From contig CP053154.1 in NCBI GenBank assembly GCA_014607495.2, positions 15,190,001 through 15,254,000 on the forward strand: a stretch of DNA of 64,000 bases. The letters are read 5' to 3'. The notes beneath the pieces were generated by a model, which saw only the letters and a list, made by a program, of their open reading frames with translations, had not been told where the DNA came from and did no database searches. Every line of letters starts with the position of its first letter. The first letter of the stretch is position 1. This DNA comes from Carposina sasakii. Taxonomy: Eukaryota > Arthropoda > Insecta > Lepidoptera > Carposinidae. Made by a program: the position numbers and the translations under genes. This document shows, in pieces, positions 63,711 through 64,000 of this stretch.

Positions 63711-64000
63711 ACCACCAAAATTTAAAAAAAGTTAATACCTAGATATAGTTTTGAAATATAAAATTATTAAAGATAAATAAATATTAACTTTTTGTTATAT
63801 TATATTTTGATTGATGGTATATTAAAATGATTTGAAATACATTGGTTTTAGTTGTTAGTTAGTTGGTTCGGTAGATAGAACTAGCATGGAAAACTAATCC
63901 TGATGATGCCACGGGTGTTGGCGAAACATACGAGTATGTCAATAAAATTTTTTAATTGGTTTTCGGATTAGCAGCTATGTATTTATGGTTGCATGCTTGA
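63711..64000 (+). mobile_element. Penelope pseudo-LTR (PLE-1 family), runs off the window
   Basis: Left part (63711-63795) is an inverted piece of the pseudo-LTR ('GTTAATACCTAGATATAG', 'AAATTATTAAAGATAAATAA'), followed by the plus-strand pseudo-LTR 'TACATTGGTTTTAGTTGTTA', 'GTTAGTTGGTTCGGTAGATA' and on to 'GCAGCTATGTATTTATGG' at the window edge. The right end and target duplication lie outside. Confidence 0.75.
63895..63945 (+). ncRNA. Hammerhead-like motif with extended stem III
   Basis: TAATC, CTGATGA, GCCA/TGGC and GAAAC as in PLE-1, but stem III is ACATA/TATGT around a short loop (six extra bases), followed by GTC. The 3' strand of stem I has decayed (AATAA for GATTA). Confidence 0.5.

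Overview
The window looks like repeat-dominated, AT-rich insect DNA, most likely from a moth or butterfly (Lepidoptera). Three things point there: several short tRNA-headed repeats of kinds I associate with Lepidoptera, Helitron ends of the type 'CGCGGACGAAGTCGCGGGC...CTAGT', and non-LTR and Penelope-like reverse transcriptase fragments. I see no host protein-coding gene with credible exon structure. Every coding stretch I can name belongs to a transposable element, and all of them are broken by stops or frameshifts.

Layout. 1-17.6 kb: scattered SINE copies (called here A, B, C, D, E1 and E2), one decayed element-derived ORF (5.56-6.11 kb), foldback/MITE elements at 6.73, 7.73 and 8.77 kb, a minus-strand tRNA-like element (8.6 kb), and a pair of related TIR elements (12.5 and 16.2 kb), one of which carries a nested MITE. 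17.6-21.1 kb: a 3.47-kb hAT-type element with a perfect 8-bp target duplication, carrying a 5'-truncated non-LTR retrotransposon (LINE-B) that is itself interrupted. 22-34 kb: more MITEs and SINEs, several nested, including a solo Penelope-type pseudo-LTR inside a SINE-C copy. 34.8-42.1 kb: one minus-strand LINE (LINE-A) split by two Penelope-like elements (PLE-1 and PLE-2), both with 12-bp target duplications. PLE-1 is a large inverted dimer. 42.6-43.2 kb: an RTE-like LINE tail with a C2H2 finger. 45.6-48.56 kb: a tandem array of nine ~323-bp units, each holding a tRNA-like cassette with RNA polymerase III A box, B box and a T-run terminator. 48.6-64 kb: SINEs, Helitrons, MITEs, a twin-tail Penelope remnant and a Penelope pseudo-LTR running off the right edge.

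The two most interesting systems are (1) the tandem array of tRNA-like Pol III cassettes, each flanked by an imperfect inverted repeat, and (2) the Penelope-like elements, whose pseudo-LTRs carry hammerhead-ribozyme-like motifs in five places. Nested insertions give a relative chronology: LINE-A before PLE-1 and PLE-2; SINE-C before the solo PLE; hAT before LINE-B before its internal insertion; the M1 MITE before the SINE-A copy inside it.

Limits: family names and boundaries come from reading motifs, terminal repeats and target duplications by eye, without database comparison. Single-base indels between near-identical copies suggest either genuine decay or unpolished long-read sequence.
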